Positions 7,598-11,714 of a stretch of DNA of 11,714 nucleotides are shown here, one piece after another. This stretch comes from Pavlovales sp. CCMP2436 (Eukaryota > Haptophyta > Pavlovophyceae > Pavlovales). A model generated the notes under the pieces. It was not told where the DNA came from. It searched no databases and worked only from the letters and a program-made list of their open reading frames with translations. A program made the translations under genes and the position numbers. Numbering within the stretch: position 1 is the stretch's first letter; each line of letters starts with the position of its first letter. Location of the stretch: NCBI GenBank assembly GCA_026770615.1, contig MU631355.1, forward strand, positions 226,063 to 237,776, given 5' to 3'.

Positions 7598-8559
7598 CAG
7601 CGGCTGTGCGTTCTCCGCCGCACTGCACGAGCTCACCAACGAGCCCCCAGTCAACTCGATCATGTTTGAGCACGCATCGGCTACTTCCTGCCTCTTTCAA
7701 GACGACCTAGACGGCCTGAACGCGCTCTACCCACCCGCATGCGCGACCGCTGTGCGCGAGCCGCGCTGCGTCGAGTTCTCGCCAAATTCGGGCTGGAAAA
7801 GGCTGCTCATCCTACTTGTTGCGCCTCTCGTGGCGTCCCTTTCGCCTGATCTCCTACTGGCGCTCTTGCTCCGCTGCCGCCGCCAGCGCTCGCCGCATGC
7901 TGCCAAGGGGATTTTTGAAAATGCTGCATTTATCAACTCCCTCGCCAGAGTGAGGGAGTATAAAGCCGACGAGAGTCTGCGGTGTGCGAAACGCACTGCC
8001 CGGGTATCCGACAGCTTCTGGGATGGCAGTTTGGGCAGAAGCAGCAGAAGCGACAGCAGCTGCATCAGCGTCAGCGCAGTCGCCGCCGATCTGGTGGATG
8101 ACATGCCAGACTCCCCAACGTTCGACATCTCGCAGTTCGGTTCGGCCCCGGTGACCCAGCTGGCGGCTGGTGAAAATGTTGCTGGTCGATATCCCCGAAG
8201 AATCGGCGAGCAAGCGGTCGAGCACACGATCGTCGTGTGGCTCGTTGAAAAGCGGCTCCGGCTACGCACCACTCGCGCACGCTGCAGACGATTCTCCGGT
8301 GCTGTTACACGGGAAAATTTTGCCAGGAGCTCGGCGATCAATAATACCGCTCAAATCCGCCGCTAAGCGACAGCGCGCGTCTTTGCCCACGTCGACAGAG
8401 CTCGCTACGCTCGACCCGTCGATGCCGCGAGACCTTCCAACTCCACGCCCGCGTCTGACCGCCATCACGGTGCCGGATAGGGCACATCCTCGCCAGGGGC
8501 AGGACGGCACTTGCCTGGAGCCAGCGCAATCAAGTTGCTTGGCTTGGCCAGGAGCGTAA
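7598..8559 (+). CDS. 5'-truncated matrixin-like (M10) metalloprotease tail with probable membrane anchor
   Basis: The frame opens after AATAG or AATAGCAG (acceptor-like, about 7598-7601) with high C/G third positions. NSIMFEHASATSC followed by FQDDLDGLNALYPPAC matches the end of matrixin-type zinc-protease catalytic domains, where (D)D[IL]DG[IL]..LYG/P closes the domain. The zinc-binding HExxHxxGxxH helix would be upstream and is absent. Next comes a Cys pair region, then a hydrophobic span (WKRLLILLVAPLVASLSPDL...LLLRCRR) ending in basic residues, then a Ser-rich tail. The frame of the first ATG (7662) runs to 8366, but from about 8200 the coding bias moves to another frame that ends at 8559; either a frameshift or removal of 8170-8200 joins them. 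The 5' end lies 120 bp from the telomere-like array, so the gene is probably broken. Confidence 0.5.
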
Positions 8560-9017
8560 AAGCAAGGGAAATACCATCCTTAATAAAAGCTAAACGTGAT
8601 AAGTATATATTATATACTTTAATTATATATGACTGAGATATAGATATCGCAAACTTTCATGCGATTAATTGTATTATTACTGGTAAGGATTTAAACTGTC
8701 GCCTGACTGTCCTGGAAGCTGTGCTGGTCTCATCGCTGCGTCGCTCATTGCCTGCCACGTGCCTTAATCGGCTGCGCTGGCTTGGGCGCCACTGTGCGTG
8801 CAGATGGATGGAACTGCTAATTATATATTTATCAATCCCTGTCATATATTTATGATAGGGATTCAATATATTACAAAATACAGAACAAATTATGACATAT
8901 TTGACTTGATTTGAGTTGGAGTTTTCTTATAAAAATTTGTAAGCATGCGCGAGATGTCGATTAGATAGATCAGCAAATTGCCATGTTCACTACTATCGGC
9001 CGTCATGACCACTGCCA
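8560..9017. other. AT-rich spacer with palindromes
   Basis: No gene is seen. A 19-nt odd palindrome of A/T lies at 8601-8619 and a stronger hairpin at 8834-8863. The GC-richer part, 8700-8815, has no consistent coding frame. Confidence 0.5.
8834..8863. repeat. 13-bp-stem hairpin
   Basis: AATCCCTGTCATA (8834-8846) pairs with TATGATAGGGATT (8851-8863) with one G-T wobble and a 4-nt loop. It may be a small foldback element or a structured RNA end; no gene on either side clearly owns it. Confidence 0.8.
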
Positions 9018-9418
9018 CTAGGTTGCGCCGCCTTCGCCGTCGCCCCGCCATACCCGGCCAGCCTCGATCTGGTGGACCAGTTCTCTGAGCGCGCCCTCTC
9101 GCCACTGGCAAACGAACTGCTGCAGCTGCTCGAGCTCAAACAGCGCGGCGCCGTTGGTGCACAACATAGTGAGCGCGCACAGTTCGATGGCGTAGACCAC
9201 GCGTGGCGCGTAGCGCTTAGGGCTCAAGGGGTCCCCCTCGAAGGCCGACATCGTGACCAACTTCGGCGGTGGGTCGAAGACGAGCTGAGGCGGTGTTTGT
9301 GTGATTTTTACAGCCAGTTATAATACAGGTAGGTCGGCAACTAGAAGCACAGGCACACTGCTGCAGCGCTTGTTAGTCGTGCGCTGCACCCTTTTGCGCG
9401 GACGCGGGGGTCTGGGAG

Positions 9419-9449
<31 letters not shown>

Positions 9450-10748
9450 GATGCCGGCTGCCGATGCAGGTGGCCGCGAGCCGCGCACACGACCCACTAT
9501 CAGTATTCGCATTATTGTAAATATTATGATCAATGCTGGTGTGATTACTATTAAGAATGAAGCAAACATTCTTATAGGCTGTGTTATATGTACTACAGTA
9601 CGCCACAACAAAAACTCACCTCCAAATTACAACAAAGATTATATTGCGGATAACGGCCGTGGAGCGATAAGACGTTGTAGCCAGCAAGTATGCAGTTCTG
9701 TTTGCCCTGCCCCTTGGGCGGCATGTGCTGATGCGTCTCGTGCGCGCCCTGCGAAGAGCGGCAGCGGCCGTCAATGCCGGGATCTGTACCGAGTAGCGCG
9801 GGGGCTTGCTGTATAAAGTATATATGTATAGCGGCTCAGCATGGTTCAACAGATGTTGTTCACTCACTGACTTGGTCGACGTCAAGACGTTAGTCCTGGC
9901 AGCAGGGATGGTGGTGGTAGAGGTGGTGGTAGAGGTGAGGTTGGTGGTGAACTCGTAGCGGATGCCACAGGCTCCCCCCCCCCCACACACACAACGCTCA
10001 CCTGTATAAAGTTTGGAGTGGACTTGACTGAAGTGCAGTTGGAGGTACCCTGGAACCAGTTCCTGGCGCACATGTCCCCGTTTTCCATCGCACGGACCCA
10101 GCCCTCGCCTCCCACCCGTGTTCGAGGGAGGCACGTCGGCGCCATCTTGAACCAGGCATTTCCAAACATGGAGTGCACCGGGTGCCCTGCGTCGGCGAAA
10201 ATTCTGCGGCAGATAGTCATGTTCATCGGCGTCGATGGCAGGATCGTGCTCTCCCACCGGCCGCCGCCAGACGCGCGCTCTAGGCGCCCGCGCGCTTTGC
10301 GCTTGGCCTTCTCGACCTTGAGGGCCCTGCAGTGGTTGGTTTCAGTGTGTAAGTTTCTAGTTAAACGTCCGTCCCCGGGAGGATCGCAGTGGAGAGAGCG
10401 TTGAAAAACACTCTTAACCAGGGATCCATCCTGGGCACACGGATACGGTGCCCACCGCTGATCAGGTCAGTCACACGACATTCGACGACTCTCGACTGTA
10501 CAGTGGGTGAGTTCAGTGGGTCCCTGAGTGTGGTGGGCTCACCTCTGCAGTTCGTCGCCGCCCACGACTGTATCCGCGGCATAGAGCGCGGCGGATGCTA
10601 AGAGCGCCGCCTCCACGGACGCGCCAAGCAGCGGCCGCGGCACGCATGGCCGGTGCGCGCCCAGCGGGGGATCCACGCCAGCCACGGAAAGACAGAGTGC
10701 GATGCCTACTGCCGTACGGGTGGCCACCCTGGGCTTCGCATTAGGCAT
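9018..10748 (-). CDS. Multi-exon gene, undescribed family, secretory-like N-terminus and EGDPL domain
   Basis: Exons 10748-10543, 10326-10002, 9748-9620 and 9284-9018 join to 308 codons plus TAG; every junction keeps frame (phases 2, 0, 0) and every intron is GT-AG with a GTGAG donor. The start is the first ATG of the exon-1 frame, but see the possible extra exon at 11142-11208. Residues about 12-25 (TAVGIALCLSVAGV) form a hydrophobic core after a basic start, like a signal peptide or membrane anchor; a second hydrophobic stretch covers LLASAALYA. Exon 2 begins basic (KVEKAKRKARGRLER) and holds Cys in TIC, APTC, DMC and SNC, the last in an NCT glycosylation sequon. Exon 3 holds QNCILAGYNVLSLHG. 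The last exon has EGDPL (236-240) and a helical end. I do not recognise the family; it shares its last domain with the gene at 5672-7170. Confidence 0.7.
9285..9619 (-). other. Intron before the last exon (335 nt, phase 0)
   Basis: Donor TTGGAG/GTGAGT is a full consensus; acceptor is CGCCTCAG/CTCGTC. It contains a run of 26 T on the minus strand (9419-9444). Position in the protein, just before the EGDPL domain, matches intron 1 of the centre gene. Confidence 0.7.
9419..9444. repeat. A26 homopolymer
   Basis: Uninterrupted A on plus, inside an intron of the minus-strand gene. It could be a retroposed poly(A) tail or simple expansion. Confidence 0.95.
9749..10001 (-). other. Repeat-bearing intron (253 nt, phase 0)
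   Basis: Donor ATACAG/GTGAGC, acceptor GCTCTTCGCAG/GGCGCG with a C/T-rich run before it. Most of the intron is the diverged repeat at 9832-9957. Nearer AGs at 9972 and 9896 would give introns of 30 or 106 nt but lead quickly to stops. Confidence 0.65.
9832..9957. repeat. Intronic repeat copy 1 (copy 2 at 11021-11134)
   Basis: Shared blocks are CGGCTCAGC[AG]TGGTT, TGTTCACT, TCGACG, GTCCTGGCAGCAGGG[AG]TGG, GGTAGAGG and GTTGGTGA; copy 1 carries extra GGTGGTGGTAGA units. Copies are 1.19 kb apart in the same orientation. Confidence 0.85.
10327..10542 (-). other. Intron 1 (216 nt, phase 2)
   Basis: Donor CTGCAGAG/GTGAGC, acceptor CAACCACTGCAG/GGCCCT; joining gives AG+G and the reading ELQRALKVEKAK, continuous in character on both sides. 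Confidence 0.75.
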
Positions 10749-10761
10749 CACACTAGACCCG

Positions 10762-11141
10762 CTGCACACTAAGCAGTGGGCTACCAGCTGATAGTTGAGA
10801 CCGGCCACACCTCTCCTGTGAGCGGAGCGAACCGGGAGAACTACCGTCCGTCCGCCATGCTGAACAAGAAGATTTTTTAATAACGTCCAGAAGGGTGAAC
10901 CGATTTTTTCGGTTGTGCTGTCGCAAAATATATGCACTGATTAAGATTGCGTAGTTAGTAAGATGGGCGCACTTACAAAAAGAACCCCCACTCTAGTTAC
11001 GTGTTTATTAATATTATTAACGGCTCAGCGTGGTTTAAAAGGTTGTGTTCACTGACGGACTTAGTCGACGACTCGACGTCAGACATCCGTCCTGGCAGCA
11101 GGGGTGGTAGAGGCGAAGTTGGTGACGAATTCGGAGCTCAC
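10762..11141 (-). other. Possible first intron or 5' leader region of the right-hand gene
   Basis: If the exon at 11142-11208 is used, GTGAGC at 11141 and AG at 10762-10763 (GTGTGCAG/CGGGTC) form a 380-nt phase-2 intron joining AA+C and leading into GSSVMPNAK. It contains repeat copy 2 and a 6-bp-stem hairpin at 10898-10914. If the ATG at 10748 is the real start, this is promoter or leader. Confidence 0.4.
11021..11134. repeat. Intronic repeat copy 2
   Basis: Partner of 9832-9957. On the minus strand it begins almost directly after the GTGAGC at 11141, just as copy 1 lies downstream of the GTGAGC at 10001. Confidence 0.85.
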
Positions 11142-11208
11142 TTGTACTTTCCCTTGGCGTACGAGTAGCCGGCAGCGCCAGCGATGGCGAGTGCCGAGCC
11201 GGCGGAGC
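11142..11208 (-). CDS. Candidate upstream exon of the right-hand gene (partial)
   Basis: On the minus strand, after AATAAAAG, 67 nt of C/G-ending codons read SAGSALAIAGAAGYSYAKGKY and then AA before GTGAGC. The peptide is small and hydrophobic, then basic, like part of a membrane segment. Its phase fits an acceptor at 10762 in front of the first recognised exon. Unspliced, the frame would stop one codon later (AAG TGA), so it may instead be the end of another gene entering from the right. Confidence 0.4.
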
Positions 11209-11640
11209 CTTTTATTAGTAGTAATGTTATAGGTTACGCTGTCAAATGATGCCACCTAGACGCAGAGACTGCGCCCCAGGCGGTATAAGAGGCATCATAA
11301 CATACGTTCTAACGAAATAAAAAACAGCAAAACTAGGTGAGTGCCGAGTCAGCGGAGCCTATTATTTATTTATTTATTATTAGCAGTATTATAGTTACAG
11401 TTATCAGTTTTTTTGACCTCTAGCCTTTATTCGTAGTAGTATTTAAGTTGTTTTTAATCATCATTTTTGCACTAGAGGGTTTGAGATTATACTTATTTGA
11501 AAGTGATGGGCAAGCTGGTGGAGCCTATCACTAGTAGTATTATAAATCATTTACTCGCACGCCTATTATTAGTAGTAGCAGTGTAGTTTTTTGTTACTAT
11601 TACTTTCGTCTTAGAGGGTTTGAGATTTATTTTATTCTAA
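11189..11640. repeat. Degenerate tandem repeat, about three units of 140-166 bp
   Basis: GTGCCGAGCCGGCGGAGCCT (to 11210), GTGCCGAGTCAGCGGAGCCT (to 11360) and AAGCTGGTGGAGCCT (to 11526) start successive units, each followed by ATTATTAGTAGTA-like sequence. TAGAGGGTTTGAGATT recurs at 11473 and 11612. Confidence 0.75.
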
Positions 11641-11652
11641 ATAGCATTGACA

Positions 11653-11714
11653 CACTCACACCTAGGGCTGTGAGTGCGGGTGTGTGTCGTATGTATGTGT
11701 GTGTGGGGGGGGGG
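11653..11714. repeat. Hairpin followed by GT-rich microsatellite
   Basis: CACTCACA (11653-11660) pairs perfectly with TGTGAGTG (11669-11676) across an 8-nt loop; the window then ends in GTGT repeats and a run of G, where assembly may have stopped. Confidence 0.8.

Noticed and set aside
7727..8341. A 204-codon minus-strand open frame
   Set aside because: It is antisense to the matrixin-like fragment, which has a recognisable motif.
9972..10001. A 30-nt intron ending at AG 9972-9973 that leads to a Pro-rich tail
   Set aside because: It is possible, but the downstream sequence belongs to the repeat, and the acceptor at 9749 gives a matching phase and a following exon with a consensus donor.
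1..11714. CRISPR array, tRNA or rRNA genes, bacterial operon or phage cassette
   Set aside because: No regularly spaced repeats, no tRNA box motifs and no rRNA-like stretch were seen; introns and a telomere-type repeat point to a eukaryote.

Overview
This window looks like nuclear DNA of a GC-rich single-celled eukaryote, most likely an alga such as a haptophyte or pelagophyte; that assignment is inference. Coding stretches are very rich in C/G at third codon positions and sit in AT-rich, microsatellite-rich spacers. At least two genes are readable only when GT-AG introns of 90 to about 335 nt are removed. A CCCTAA array lies in the middle of the window. No bacterial operon layout, rRNA, tRNA or CRISPR was seen.

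Left part (1-2970): an intact single-exon gene for a protein with two HNH-nuclease-like modules (487-1608, +), then a microsatellite-rich spacer with a 41-bp direct repeat, then a C-terminal exon or remnant of a MATH/BTB-type (SPOP-like) protein (2709-2967, +). Middle-left (2970-5670): a gene graveyard. It holds coding-like pieces with frameshifts and stops at 3632-3901, 4018-4468 and 4987-5333, short diverged direct repeats, an 18-bp palindrome and a strong foldback (5554-5640).

Centre (5672-7170, -): a three-exon gene of 434 codons with a TATA box upstream. Its Cys-rich, basic N-terminus leads into a C-terminal domain I could not name. About 175 bp beyond its TATA box is the interstitial telomere-like array (7417-7480), directly followed by a small hairpin. 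Next comes a 5'-truncated gene whose first exon matches the end of a matrixin-type (M10) metalloprotease catalytic domain, followed by a probable membrane anchor (7598-8559, +).

Right part (9018-11714, -): a gene of at least four exons (308 codons from the first in-frame ATG at 10748), reconstructed from splice sites whose phases all agree. A further upstream exon is possible at 11142-11208. Its last exon shares an EG[DN]PL...Y...V[FY]..E......C pattern with the centre gene, and an intron lies at the corresponding place in both. I read these as two members of one undescribed family. One of its introns carries a diverged copy of a sequence that also starts at the putative donor at 11141, like a mobile or duplicated intron. 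The right edge is a degenerate three-unit tandem repeat in which each unit repeats an acceptor plus exon start.
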